DNA of 64,000 nt from the NCBI GenBank assembly GCA_008360975.2, contig CM039179.1, positions 56,086,666 to 56,150,665 on the forward strand, given 5' to 3'. Positions 1 to 12,637 of this stretch are shown one piece after another. The position numbers and the translations under genes are program-made. Source of the stretch: Lichenostomus cassidix. Its lineage: Eukaryota > Chordata > Aves > Passeriformes > Meliphagidae. The notes beneath the pieces are model-generated. The model made no database searches. It was given only the letters and a program-made list of their open reading frames with translations, and was not told where the DNA came from. Position 1 is the first letter of the stretch; every line of letters starts with the position of its first letter.

Positions 1-3000
1 AACAGAACTAATCTAATATCAGAAAATAAAACAGGCTGTTAGGCATCAAAGCTTAAGCTTTCAGCTTTCCTTCAGACTGTACTTGTACATGAGTCAGAGC
101 AGGTGGGAACAGGCATGAAAGCCGTGTTAAATCATCCATTGCAAAGGGAAAATAATAAAGAATTCACGTTAATAATTAAAAAGAACTTTAAAATTAATTA
201 AACAAAGCAATAGGACACAAGAGGTTATACTTTATTGAGGTAGGAATGCATGTTGTGAAGCATAATATGGTACGCCAAAGTATATTCGTCACCTGAGGTA
301 CCTATTAATAGAACAGTTAGACATGGGCTGATATTTAAAACAGTTCATAGTCACAGAAGTCTTTAGGATTTGTTGACAATTTGTTCCTATGCATTCATGG
401 TGGCAAGTAGTTTTTAGTGGGAATATAGTGGTAGTACACTACCAAAAATAACTTTGTTGCCCCACTGTAATCTCCTTACTTCAACCTAGGTAGTGGCTTT
501 TTAAGAGCTTCTACAGAAGGTGAAGGTCCATTCTCCAATATTTTGTGAATTGTATTTGCAAGCTGATGCTTCTTTGAATACTCTTCATCTGCGTCCATAT
601 TGCTAAGATGTCCCAAACCTGAGCCTAAATTCTGTTTTCATTCACTTAACTAACACTTTATCTAGTTTCCTCCATCAGAAGTGAGCTAACTGATTTTCTG
701 GACAGGAAAGCACAGGTAAGATGATTTTTTTTTGTGGTAGGAAAAACAAGAGTTCAAATTTGTGATCCCCTGCAACACAGCATGGAAACTAGCCCCCATC
801 TTCTGCTGCCAAAAACCAATCACTGAACTTGAGCACTGCTATCACAGGCAGTGTTCTTGTAGCTTTTTAGATAGAGAGGTTGAGTGTTATTAGAAAATAG
901 CTCAAAAAAAGTGTATCTCTATAAAGGTAAACCACTAAAACTACAGAAGAGTAGATGCTGCCTCACAGCTTCAAAAATAAACAAGCACTCTGGACATGTG
1001 TCTCTCCTCCTTTGCAAAATGTTATAGCATAAACCACAGAGTAGTCATAGATTGACAGTACCTCTTAGGAGAAGAAAAGGGAAGAAAGGAAATCCAGAAT
1101 TAGGGGGGAAGGAAACTAGGGGAGATAAGTGACAGAAAAATAGAGGTCTCAACAGGTGCTTAGATAAATATGGGGCGACACAAGGACAGAGAGGATTATG
1201 GAGACCACAAGAATATAAAAGCCAAAGGGAGGTGTGAAGATAAAATACCAGAACAGAGCTAGAAAGAAACAATGGGGATGGAAGAATTTTTTTTCTTGAA
1301 TGCAGGTTTTGATGCATAGCTGTGGCTGACATTCAGGCTGACAAAGATCTTCTACCTGTGAAGGGAGATAAATGACTCATGTAGATTAGAATTTTACTGT
1401 GAGATCAGATTTATGATCTCTATTTAGACCAGAACCATCTCCAGCACTGGATATATATTTTTGATACAAAACTCCAAGAATTCTGCAGTAGCCTAGTATA
1501 AGCTCTCCAATACAAGACCCGTGTATTTCCTGAAAGGTAGGGATTTTTTCAAGATTAAACCTGATCTTGCTGTATTTCACACATATGCTCCAGATACTCC
1601 TGTTGTTCCTACAAACCTCTAATATTTGGAATTTTTTAAGTTCTTTGCATCAAACAATACCAACTTTTAGCACACTCCACCTGACCTTCTACTGATTTCT
1701 CCTCTGGAAATATCTGTTTCTCTCAGCTGGGAAAAGGATTTCTGACAACCACTCTCACAATCTTCTGATACTTCAGTTGGTGCCTGAAATTAAGTGATTT
1801 TGGTAATAAATTACTATGTTTGATATGTGTGCATCTAAATTACCGTTTAACTTAGGCGAGGCAGACCTTTGCAGCAAATTTTCCATCTGCAACCACTTTG
1901 GTTTGCAATGAGGAGTTATTTGAAGGTACATAAACTGAATTACTTTGGGATGAAATTAATCAAAATAAGTCCAGCTGCGATGTGGAAGCCAGAAAAAGGT
2001 GCAAGACTGGGTATAGTCTGAAGTAAATCTCCAACAAACTGCATATATTATGGACATCAGGTTCCAGCAGCAGCTGTTTCACTCAATAGATATGCTCCTA
2101 TTGCCTAAAAGAAACTGCTAATGCAAACATAACCATAACCATCTTTAATAAGTTTTACAGGAAAAAAGTTTTTCATGGATACTCCTTTCTGGCTTTGTTG
2201 TGTTCACTCCCCAAGTGTGTGTCCTGTTCTTTACACATTGGAAAAAACAAGTCAGTAAGTAGAGGAGAAGGAAGTTAGGAACAAGTGAGTGCTATCTAAA
2301 TTTGTGGGCAGCTCAAATTGGTGGTGGAAGAGAGGTGATGAAATTCAGTTACTGATTGAAAGAGGGAGCATCAGTAGGGAGAGATGTGGAAAGATTGAAT
2401 CTCCCTTGAGAAGATGAAAGGACAGTTCAGTAATTGGGAACAGCAAGGACCCATTTGGAGGGCACAGAGGAAAAGAGAAGTAGTTAAGATAGTATAGTTG
2501 TTTTTCAGATCTTCAGTTCAGCTCCAATGCACTGAAGTAGTGATCTGAAAATAAAAGAGAATGGGGTGGGAAAAATGTTGTTTTGTTTTTTTGAAACACA
2601 CAGACATTTTTTATCATAAATGCACACTTGTGATTGCTAATTGCATTATAAAGAGAGTTTATAAAACAATGGTATCTGTCCCTGTGGTTATGCACTAAAA
2701 AATAACTAATATTTTGGCAAATAACCTGGACTTTTCCTACTCTTTTCAGGTATACCCAGACGTATTGTGCAAGCGTGGCATAGTACTAGGATTATGCACT
2801 GTAGTATTATTCAAATATGCAAAGTCCCATTGACATAATAGTCAGGGGAGAGTATGGCTTAATGTATCTGTAATCCACATATTAAAGCTCTCTAAGTATG
2901 ATTTGACATGACAGTCCATAATGCCTCTAAGCGTTAACTTCCTATTGTGCCTGTGACATATACTCCACAAATTATAGTATAGGACTGTCTTGTGAAACTC

Positions 3001-3381
3001 CGTTTCTGATCCATATTTTCTGTTGCATCTATTATTTATTTATTTATGTGAATGTCTCTATACATATATGTCTATAGCTTCTAAATATGCACCCTGACAA
3101 GATGGGAGTTCAGAGATAATTCCTTCTTCCAGTCTTTAGTTCCCCCTGCTGTGCCAATGTGTTGAAGTTAAGTAACCTTGAAAGGCTTTAGAATGTGTCT
3201 GTGCCATGTGTCTGTAGAAAGAGAGGTGTATATGGGAGCACTAATACTTAAACTGCAAGCTGCCAACTCCACTGATGTGTCACAAACACTCAGGGAGCCA
3301 CTGCATGCCATAGTCATCCTCCCGCATTCTCATCAAGCACTCACTAAATATGGTAAGTTCCTGCTTCCCAGCCCACAGTTG
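1..3381. other. Unique AT-rich non-coding stretch
   Basis: I see no recognisable exon, repeat family or RNA gene here. Open frames on both strands are short and of arbitrary composition. Local features are small T runs (for example 725-733) and an ATTT-rich patch near 3031-3047. It is probably intergenic or intronic DNA. Confidence 0.6.
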
Positions 3382-3514
3382 CAGGAAGGATCCTGGAGGG
3401 TTTGACAGCTGAACCTTTCACAAAGATCATGGATGTCTGTGCCATGGAATTAATGGAGCTGGTCCTGGTGGCATTTGTGCTCTCCCTTATGAAGTCATCT
3501 TGCTTTTATGAAAA
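3382..3514 (+). other. Exon-like open segment (unproven)
   Basis: The segment follows a pyrimidine-rich tract ending in CAG at 3381 and ends at an AAG|GTGAGA donor-like junction at 3514/3515. One frame is open throughout, from a TAA at 3351-3353 to beyond the donor. It encodes a hydrophobic helix-like stretch (core MELMELVLVAFVLSLM) that could be a membrane segment or signal anchor. I recognise no family. Splice-like dinucleotides with an open frame of this size occur by chance in 64 kb, so this is a candidate only. A strong GGTAAGT donor-like site also lies just upstream at about 3353. Confidence 0.12.
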
Positions 3515-3998
3515 GGTGAGATGGCAGCTGCTGGGGAGGGGCAGCTGAATGTTACTTGTGCAGCTGAAAAGGGTGGCAGTGACCATAGCATGACAGACCT
3601 GCTGCCAGTAGTATCTATGGTGTGACTGCCCTGATAATTAGCTTCGAGTCAAAAATGCATAATTGAGGCTGTCTGGCATCATCTGTGGGTACTAGAACCT
3701 GTCTGCTTGCACAGTGGAGCAAGCTACGTAATGGTGTGTGCTTTGGGTGTTTAACTAGGCATGTGATGATTTTTCATCTGTGATAGCAACAAAGTTGTAT
3801 CTGTCAGAGATAGAAGGCAGCTCAAAACCAGCCCCAGTGAGGTAAAGTTTGTATCCCCAAGGAATTGCTCTTTGAGATTTCTTGACAGGGGCAAGGGGTG
3901 TATTGTGGCTGTAAGCATATGTGAAGGAAGAGGAACCCTAAGTAACAAAATCAATTTGAATTATATTGAATATAATCTAATAATTAGTGTTTGGCATG

Positions 3999-4005
<7 letters not shown>

Positions 4006-4037
<32 letters not shown>
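4006..4037. repeat. (TA)16 microsatellite
   Basis: A pure TA dinucleotide tract of about 32 bp, followed by a short CA/GA-rich segment (ACACATAGACACACA). It is probably length-polymorphic and may extrude a cruciform under supercoiling. Confidence 0.95.
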
Positions 4038-4043
<6 letters not shown>

Positions 4044-4049
4044 GACACA

Positions 4050-6960
4050 CATAAGTACTCATACAGAGAGAGCTTTTAAAATAATTTGAGTGCCTTCATG
4101 AGTTCAGAGATCTCACAATTTTATAACAATGCAGCCCTTGTCACTACTTCAGCATAGTGAGAGAGGAGACTCAGGCAAATGTTATTTTAATAACCTTAGC
4201 CAAGCATGCATTTACATCTGTAAGCCCTTCTCTGTTCACACAGACATTCTATCATTAGCTCCATCTAATGCTCCTAATTTAATATTCTTTGTCTTTTCGT
4301 TAAAGAATGAGAGTGCCTGTCTATATGATTAAATCACTATAAAGAAAAGGTCTGTCAGTGCTCATCCTATGCAGCAGATCATGTGGAGAAATATGATAGT
4401 CGTCATTATGCAGCATTCCTTTCACTGGGCCTGATAGAGTTCCACAAATAGGAAGTGTTCAGATTGCCAATACTCATTTGCATAGCTTGCCTGTTTGCCT
4501 GCTGCTTTTCCACTGGGACCTGTCCCAGGCTGCTTCAAAACCTTTCCGTGAACACTTGTATTAGTCTGTTTTTTCCACTCGCATCCTCATGAACCGACTG
4601 ATGGTTTTTTATGGTATCTTTTAAACATTTATCTCCCTGTTTACTGCTGCCCAAGTAACACATTTCCTGAGTCTTGTCTATAGAAAAATGCACACCAGAG
4701 ACTCTTCCTTTCAACACCTTCTAATTAGGCAGCTGAGTTTGAGGTCTGAGCAAAGCAATTTTAAGGGCAACTTCCTTGAGCTGGCTCCAGTGCTTCCTGC
4801 TTACCAGAGCTCACTGCCTAAGAAGCTTATCAGCTAACTTCCTGCTGGTGAGACACTTGCCAATCATCTGACATTGCTCCTTCACTGTATCAATGAGCTG
4901 GACTGCTGTTTTGAGAATAATAAGGAGTAGAAAGAGGAACTGACCTTGTACAAAGGAGTGTTATGGCTTGCATGCAGAACACAGCCACTGTTGCAAGCAA
5001 TGATTCCATTTCTAGGGCACACACAATATTGGGTGAAAATATTGCTGCCTGGATTCTGCCTGGAATCCATGCAAATCTGGCCTTTGCAGAGCCTGTCTCA
5101 TTTGGCTCTTGATATTGGTTGCCTTGAAATGTTTTAGGGATTTTTCGCTTTTCCCATAATGAAGAGATGGCTCCCTTCTGTTGTTTTCTCTCCCTTAACT
5201 TCACTGCCTGACAATGTTATTCTAAAAGCAAACAACTTTTCCAGTATGTTGTTCTCAATTCTGCTTTTTCACATAATGACAGCTCAGTCAGTACAAGCAG
5301 CCTGAAACTTGGAGAGGTATGCAGCATGTAGCATCAAAGTTGTTTCTGAGAACCTTGGGTCAGACATTGGCCCATTTGGCTCATAGTTCAAATTAGGAAG
5401 TATCCATCTTTTTATTGCAACTTAGATAACAAATGCTGGCTGTTGTTTTTTTAAATTTCTATTCTATTTAAACAAAAACCCTGCACATAGAAAGCATAAG
5501 TTTTTTTATTTCTACTATTTCATCCCAAATATTTGCCTCCTTACTGAACAGTTACATCATTATTTGTGCAAATCTAATGTATTTCATCTGTTAGTCAGTA
5601 AAGAAATTGGAGGAAAACACACAAAGGTATATTTGAATCTATATTTAACATAGAATAAAAATGTTCATCTGTCCAGACTAAGATTTTGTAATACAGATGT
5701 GGGAAGAAAAACCCAACAAAACAAATGGATAAGAAATTCTGGTTTCATAGTCTTCTGTCATTACAGAATTGTCCCTGAAAGAATGCTTGTATTTAAACAA
5801 TCTGTGAAGAATTCTGTAGGTTTTATACATAATTTTAACCTTTTCATTTTACAGTGTCCATTTAGAACCATAGAATTTGTTGAAGAATTAACTAATATCA
5901 AATGTATTGAAGTTCTAAAACAATGAAATATCTCTGCTAAATTTAAATAGCTACAAATAGAGAGAGGATGTTTACAATTCAATCAGTTCCTGAATGCATT
6001 TTCTATGATCATATATCTAAACCAGCTACAATCTAACTACAAACATTAACTGACTTTATGGAGCTCTGTGCTCTCAGGACTACTCCAATGGAGAGATGAA
6101 TGATTTCTTTTCTGTGATAAGCATATTCTAAATACTCAACCGCTTAGAGAAAGACATGGATAAAACATAAGTTTATCCTTTGTGTTAGATTCTGAGACAG
6201 GGAAGGAGTTTCTTCTGATTTTTCTTCATCCCATATGTTAGGCCATGGCACAACTCATTTCTGACCACGCTGCCTTATGCTTTATTGGCTGCTTGCCCAT
6301 TCCTTGGGGCAATTTCACAACATGTGTCTTGAGCTCTATTTGATTCACTCCTCCGAGGTTGATTTTGTCCCTTGGTGCCAATGTCTGTAATATAATTGCC
6401 TGTGTACAGGCTGCTTGCAGAGAGAATTCTTCTGCTGGGTACATTTTGACACACCCCATGTGGTCCGCATGGTTTGCCAAAGCACTTGCTGCATTACAAC
6501 CTGTTTTCTTATCTATCAGCAACAAGTGACTTCTGTGATTTTCCCCCCCCTCTGTTGTCCAGAAATTATGTCCATAAATATACCTGTATTTTGGGGGCAT
6601 ACTTTTCTGCATGAAAGGTAGTTAATAGCTAAGGATAATAAAAGCAATCACAGAGTTTGTTGGATCTTTATTGTTACTGAGTCACAACTAAAAATTTAAA
6701 GACGGAGTAGTTTAATGACATTGATTAGATCCATAAAAAAATTTCAAACACAACAGCTCCCCATCTTTCATGCAATCAAGTTATTTACCCAGAGATAACA
6801 GAACTGGCTTAATTTCCCGCTTTGGTATGACTAACTCCACAATATCCTGTAACTAAACCAACAAGCTATTCTAGACAATTACACATTTTAGCCTTTCTCA
6901 TTGAAATGGTAAGAATGCTCAACACAAAGCTGATGAATAATGTAATAAAAGTGAACACAA
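4050..6960. other. Unique non-coding stretch
   Basis: No recognisable gene or repeat. The longest open frame is 124 ATG-initiated codons on the minus strand (6238-6612). It shows no known motif, and its length is within chance for this much sequence. A C9 run sits near 6543-6551. Confidence 0.55.
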
Positions 6961-6961
6961 G

Positions 6962-7060
6962 AGGAGCATCACTGTAGCTCAATGGTTTAGGCATTCACCT
7001 AAATGAAACAGTACTTTGTTTAGGATTCTGTTCAAGAAGCTCTTTATGCATTTTACCTTC
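6962..7060 (+). repeat. Possible tRNA-derived SINE relic
   Basis: Positions 6975-6985 read TAGCTCAATGG, a good match to the RNA polymerase III A box of tRNAs. The following GTTTAGGCATTCACCT resembles the head of old amniote tRNA-derived SINEs. About 45 bp on, GTTCAAGAA (7030-7038) resembles a degraded B box. There is no cloverleaf and no clear terminator, so this is not a functional tRNA gene. It could be a chance match. Confidence 0.35.
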
Positions 7061-8772
7061 AGTGGTCTTTGGATAAATGCATTAATACTGTAGAATAACA
7101 GGGAAGTCACTGTACAGTCAGTACAGCTAAGGCAAGAGCAGAGTTGCTGGTTTTTGGGTTTTTTTTTTTTTAGGATTGTAGCACTTGCATTTAAACATCT
7201 AAATTTCAAATTCCACTTTACCACAAAAGTCTTTGAGATTAAGTCTTGTGGATATTTCTTTGTCTACTTAAAAGGAAATACTTTTGCTTATACGATATTG
7301 TCAATATTAGTAGGCATTGCTGATCTCAAATAAGTTGCCAAATACTCTGGGACTCTGGGGATCAGATTCTGGTATTCAGAGCTGAGGGTTAGTTTATTTC
7401 CAAATTGAAGGCACTAGAGTTACTGTACAAGTATTCAGAATAAATGGAGTCAACTGCAATGATTTTTTTTTTTTTAAATACTCAATCACCTATTTATGGA
7501 AAGGTACAAAATTTGCACAGATATTCCGACTGTACATCTGCGCTAGTTGCCTTTTTGATGTTACTCAAAAGTTTTGAGTTAGGATGAACCTGCTGAGGCT
7601 AACATTGTTAGTGCAAACAAATTACATTAACATAATAATTCAATGCATCCTGCAGGCACTCTGTATGGACAAACCTTAAAATGATCACATATGCATTTAA
7701 AGATCCAGTCTGTTGCTAGTGTTTTCTGCCTTTTCAAGCAGGATGCAGGGAAGAAATCCTGTAGTATCATGAGATTTTAGAAACAAAAAATTAAAAAGTG
7801 ACCCATGATCACAGTGTATTTTTTTATTACTGTTTCTTATCCTTGGACTGAATGTATAGACATAGAAAGTGTAAATGAAGAGTCAGGTAAACCCACTTTT
7901 TTGATTACAAATGGCTTTGAATTCCTTTAACATTTGTCAAGATGAGTTTTCACTCTGTCTACCCAGTTTTCTATCTTTCATCTCTAAATATATTCCTATT
8001 TGGAAAGCAGTAATTTTTTCCAGGCATAAGTGTCTAAGTACCTGTTTAACTGAAGTGTACATTTATTTATGGCTAAAGAGACATGCTAAATTACCTGAAT
8101 TTAATCAGGTAATTAATATACCTCATTCTTCAGAAATGCCTTCTTATTTTTTTCAACCAAGTTTCATTCCTTTTGATTGGTAAAAAGCCAAGGATGTCCT
8201 TTCCTCTAGTCTCTCTCTTTTGTACTTCAAAAAAGAAAAAAAACTTGCATAAAAGGAAAACAGTTCTGATTTCATTTTAAAAGGAAATGAAAAGGAGTCA
8301 AACTTTCATCTTAATGTTAATATTATAGCTGAAATGCTGATTAACTGATTAGTGAGAGATACAGCAAGCTAAGGATCAGTTTCTCACCTGCTTCACTTTA
8401 TTATGTCTTTAGAACAGTACCTCCATGTCTCATCTCTGTGGCCAGCCAAGTGTGAACCAGTTTCCAGGCCCAAGTGTGTTCTGCACATGCCAAAAGTGCT
8501 AAGTGCTAAAGGGTTTTGTGCTCACATTCCAAATTATGCAGTCCACATCATGGTGCCCATATACCCAAATTCAGCCTTGGTTCCGTCCAATTTGCACCAA
8601 AACAAACTCTTCCTGTGCGTTAAACAATGAAATCTTTATACAGTCATAAAGTATCCTTATTTTTAGTCTTGATGGAAATGGCTGTAGTACTTCATGTGGA
8701 TGAAACGTGAATCATGACAGGTTCTCCAGTCTTCAACGCTTTTTGTCTTTTTAAAATTCTCCCCTAGAAGTA
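7061..8772. other. Unique non-coding stretch
   Basis: AT-rich DNA with T runs near 7158-7171 and 7466-7475. I see no gene, repeat family or RNA. Confidence 0.55.
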
Positions 8773-8778
8773 CTTTCT
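8773..8778. repeat. Left target-site duplication of solo LTR (CTTTCT)
   Basis: CTTTCT here and at 9357-9362 directly flanks the LTR. Six-base duplications are typical of class II (ERVK-like) integrases. Confidence 0.7.
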
Positions 8779-8935
8779 TGTGGAAGTCCTGTCCGTGGGT
8801 GCCCCAACCAGCCCGGAGTTCGGGGAAGGGAGAGACTGCGGGAGAGGGCGGGGCCCCGAGGGAGCGCAGGTGCTGTCAGCAGGTCGGCGAAGCAAACAGG
8901 AGATGCAGTCCAGATTGTCGGTGCTCCAAGAAGGG

Positions 8936-8941
8936 TTTATT
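8936..8941 (-). terminator. LTR polyadenylation signal AATAAA
   Basis: The plus strand reads TTTATT, which is AATAAA on the minus strand. It sits downstream of the LTR TATA box, as expected at the end of the R region. Confidence 0.6.
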
Positions 8942-9016
8942 AGGGTAAGGGGTGAGGGGAGTTGGAGGGGTCTCGGGGCATCGACAAAATGGCCCCGAGC
9001 CCTCTTGTACAGTAAC

Positions 9017-9023
9017 TTTTATA
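9017..9023 (-). promoter_or_regulatory. LTR TATA box (TATAAAA)
   Basis: The minus strand reads CCCCCTATAAAAGTTAC. A transcript starting about 30 bp downstream would begin near 8990 and run leftwards, through the signal at 8936-8941. Activity is not shown by the sequence alone. Confidence 0.55.
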
Positions 9024-9356
9024 GGGGGAGGGGAAAGGGAAGGAGGAGATTTGGGGAGCAAATGGGGAAAGGGGGATTTCTGAGCGACAAATCATATATC
9101 CAAGGAAATAACAGTACTATAAAAAGAAAACCAACCAAATAACTGCTTAAACATGAACAAAGAAGAACACTCTAGAATCATAACCATATAGGGAACCAGG
9201 GGAGGGGGAGAGGAGTGGCTGTCACCTTGTCAAGCCTGGGTGCCTTCCAACTGGCCTGGAGAGCAGGGGGTCCTGGGAGTGTACCAAGCCCAGGATCCAT
9301 CCCCATCTCTCTCCCAGGGGCTTGGGGCACCCAGGTGAGCCATGAACACTGCAGCA

Positions 9357-9362
9357 CTTTCT
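9357..9362. repeat. Right target-site duplication of solo LTR (CTTTCT)
   Basis: An exact copy of the six bases at 8773-8778. Confidence 0.7.
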
Positions 9363-12300
9363 CAAGACAGGATTGCAGATATGGGTCTCCTCTTGGTACT
9401 GTGGACAGGGATCAGAGCGAAAAGAGTACTGTTAAGTCTATCTTTAAGGCTCTGTTCACATCAAGAAAACTGCTTTCTTTGATAATGACATTATCAAATA
9501 CAGTTATTTATTTCATGATATAGAGCACACTGCCTGGGGGATCATGAATAATTTATTGGCTGAGATTGAAAAGATATTTTTATGCTTGGGCCTTGTATTG
9601 GGAAGATGAAAATATCATTCCATTCTTTAAAGAGTTCAAGAAGTTCTGAACGATCCACAATTAAGTGAATTAGAGCAAGATTATAGGTGGTTTTTTTCCC
9701 CAGATAAATGTGAATGGGTAGAAATAAAGGGACATAGAAACCTTAGGTTATATATGCTTCAGAATGACCATAAAGCATGAAGGTTACTCTTTCCCTTTCC
9801 TTTTTTGCAGTTGGATGAAGAGAATAAATGCGCTGTGCACACTGATGCTGTCCCACAAATTGGCAGCCTGCGGAGTTCATGCAACAACAATGGAAGAAGG
9901 GACTTGTAGTTGAATGGCGCAAGATAACTTTCCTCACAGGAATTGGAAGAACTGTCCTCCCTTTGACTACATACAGAGGTGATGCTGCTAGGACAAGATA
10001 TAAAGTCAAAAAGCTTCTCCCCTTATGTTGTGAACTCCTTCTCTGTTTTATTAATCTGTGAACATCTCATACATTTATAGTGCTGCATAAGTAATAAAGT
10101 ACATCATAATAGAAGCTCCCCATTAGCCATTTCAAACATGCAAACACACAGAGAAAGTACATTCCTTAAAAAATCAAATTCATTATTTGGAAATTTACTT
10201 CAAAGTGGCAGTTCCCAGAAGCTCTATAACACAGTAATGGTTCTTTAAAAGTTTAGGGAGGTTAGGAGAGGATCAGCAGCATGCAGTTTCTGAAAAAAAT
10301 TGTGAAATATTCTCTCTGGTAAATGCACTCTATTGTTCTGCCTTGGCACTGAACTATTTTTGTGCTTTCCATTGTTGTATAGGTATTGTGTTTGGGTGTT
10401 ATTGGGTGCAAGAAGGGTGTTAAAAATATGGATCTGAGACAACTGTCGATACAAAAATCATAGTTTTAAATTTAAATAATTCAATCTATCGTGAATTTGC
10501 TAAGTAGAACATCTGGCACTCATGCAAATAAACTGAGAGACTGTTTTAGAGAAAAGTAGTGGAAATTACTGGGGAGTCTCAAGAACAAGGCATGACATAG
10601 CTTTTCCTGCTTGAAAACTAACCCCTAATGTCATGTTGGATAAGAATTTTCTTTAACTAAAACACTTGCTGCAATATTTTAACTGCCTTTTCTAAAGAAT
10701 TTTTTTCATTTTGTATTTTTTTTAAAATCTAAGCACTAGAAAGAAAGTATAGAAAAAATAATAGAGTTTTTAAGATTTGTTAAACTACTAGAACAAAAAC
10801 ATTAATAAAAGAGGGGTTTCTACCTGTAGGAGACTAAAAATATTTAAGTAGAAAAATATTAACAAGTAGAAAAATATTAACATGTGTAAGATAAAATCAT
10901 ATTATTTGTTTTTCAACTTAAATTACTTTGTGATATCTTTATGGTTGGTGTTAAATGTTTCCTCCCAGATTTCAGCTATTGAGAAAAATAAATTTTTGTA
11001 TTTTCTTATGGGAATGAACAGGAAATTCACAAATTGTGTCATATCTTCTGTCAGGAAGCCTAGTATTAAAGACAGTGATTTTTTAATATAGTAGGGAAAT
11101 TATCTGGCATAGTTTACTATCCTGCAACTTTGCATTCTTAATGGATTAATCTCTTTTGTCATGTCCATGGCTGCTTTAGTGCAGAGATGCAGTATTCCCA
11201 AATACCATTTTCCACAGAGCTGCTCTCACCACAAGGTTACTAGTGAAGTGAAGGTATTAAAAATTATTAAAAGCACCTCTTTGTAGCTTTCTAGAAAACA
11301 ATCCACTCTTCATCACAGTAAAAAAAAGAGGGACAGCTCTCTAGCTCAGGTACTGTGGGTTTCCCTGAAAATAAGATGGATAAACAGACTGGGTTCTGCT
11401 TCTAGGATTCTCTAAAAGTGTCATTAGAAAAAAAAACCCCACAAAACCCACCACCACCATCAGCAACAAAACAAAGAAAATGACACTTTTTGGAGAAAAG
11501 ATCAACACTGAGCTCTTTCTACTAGTAGAATGCTCTCAGTGTAAGGAAACTAATAAATTCTGACCACCTTCCAGGACAAGACCTGTTGGGTGAAGAGAGA
11601 GAATGGAGGTATTATTTCTCTCCTTTCGTTCTGCTCTATTTTGTTGGATTTTTTCCCTCTGTTCTGAATGAAAATGGACATATGTGTGTGACCAGTGTGT
11701 ATGGATCATGCCTGTTGTGTAGTGTGTATGTTTTGTTCTTGCCTAGCAGGCTTTCCCTAGGGCTTAAGAAAATGAGCACGTATTCTAAGGATCCATCCAG
11801 ACTCAGCTAGATGTAGAGGCCAGGATGAAAATGCCCGAATGCACAGAAGTTAATATGGAAGTTCCCATATTCCGGGAAGTTTCCAGGTTCTAGGTACTCA
11901 CAATTTGGATTTGTAATCCTAAATTCTACTTCATTCTCATTTTAAAGAAATGTACATTTGTCACAGTGTATTTGTGAACATTTTGTGTTCAGTTACCGAC
12001 AGGAAATCTAGCTGTTAGGGAAAAGTGAATTTCTATCTTTATCATCTTATCATTATGCTGAACCTCTTACAACCTTCACCCAATTATTCTCTATCTCTGT
12101 GTGTGTATGTGTTTTTTTGTACTCATCTGAAATCCAGTGGCTTTTTCCAGAAGAGATTTTGAGACAATCTAGCACTCTCTAGTACTTCTTTAAATTAAAG
12201 ATAAAATTTGTCTCAAAGTGAAAGCCTAAACTTTAATATTTGTTATCATATAAATTGTGTATAGCACTATTTTTCTGAGGTATTTTGTCCTGACTGTTGA

Positions 12301-12637
12301 TGTCTCTTCTATTAAGTTACTGACTCTACAGCAATAGCACATATCTCAGAAAATCACAAATGGACAAGGTTTGCAAGATCTTTCTAGACTATGGCAATAG
12401 AAGTATAAGATTAGATTCACCCTCATAATCTCGGCTTCCTGATAGTTTTTGCAGAACTCAGATTTGCTGGATGTGTTGAATTTAGTATCAAATTTCAGCA
12501 TACACTAGGGATAAAAATCATGATAAAGCTGGAAAGGAAAGAATACTGAGCACAAACCAATGCACAGGATGTGGAGGAACTAAGATAGTAAGAAACGTCT
12601 TTGATGTAAAGATAGTTAAAAACCCTGCAATGTAAAT
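9363..12637. other. Unique non-coding stretch
   Basis: AT-rich DNA without recognisable genes. It holds an A/C-rich low-complexity patch with a CCACCACCA core near 11430-11475, and two near-identical AAGTAGAAAAATATTAACA units at about 10846-10881. Nothing else is supported. Confidence 0.55.

Larger units (their letters stand above)
8779..9356 (-). mobile_element. Solo LTR, endogenous retrovirus (ERVK-like), minus strand
   Basis: A 578-bp unit that begins TG and ends CA on either strand (minus strand TGCTGCAG...TTCCACA). It is bounded by the perfect 6-bp duplication CTTTCT. On the minus strand it has U3-like sequence, a TATA box, a polyadenylation signal about 80 bp downstream, and a GC-rich U5. 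No gag, pol or env sequence adjoins it, so it is a solo LTR left by recombination between the two LTRs of a provirus. The intact duplication points to a moderately recent insertion. Assignment to ERVK rests on duplication length, not on a family match. Confidence 0.75.

Noticed and set aside
6238..6612. 124-codon ATG-initiated frame on the minus strand
   Set aside because: With roughly 128,000 codon positions on two strands and stops about every 18 codons, several frames of this length are expected by chance. No motif is recognised.
6970..7045. tRNA gene
   Set aside because: Only A-box and weak B-box similarity is present. No acceptor stem or cloverleaf can be drawn.
9640..9662. Alternative right end of the 8.8-kb LTR at GATCCACA
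   Set aside because: It gives TGTGG/CCACA ends but no matching target duplication, while the border at 9356 gives a perfect 6-bp duplication.
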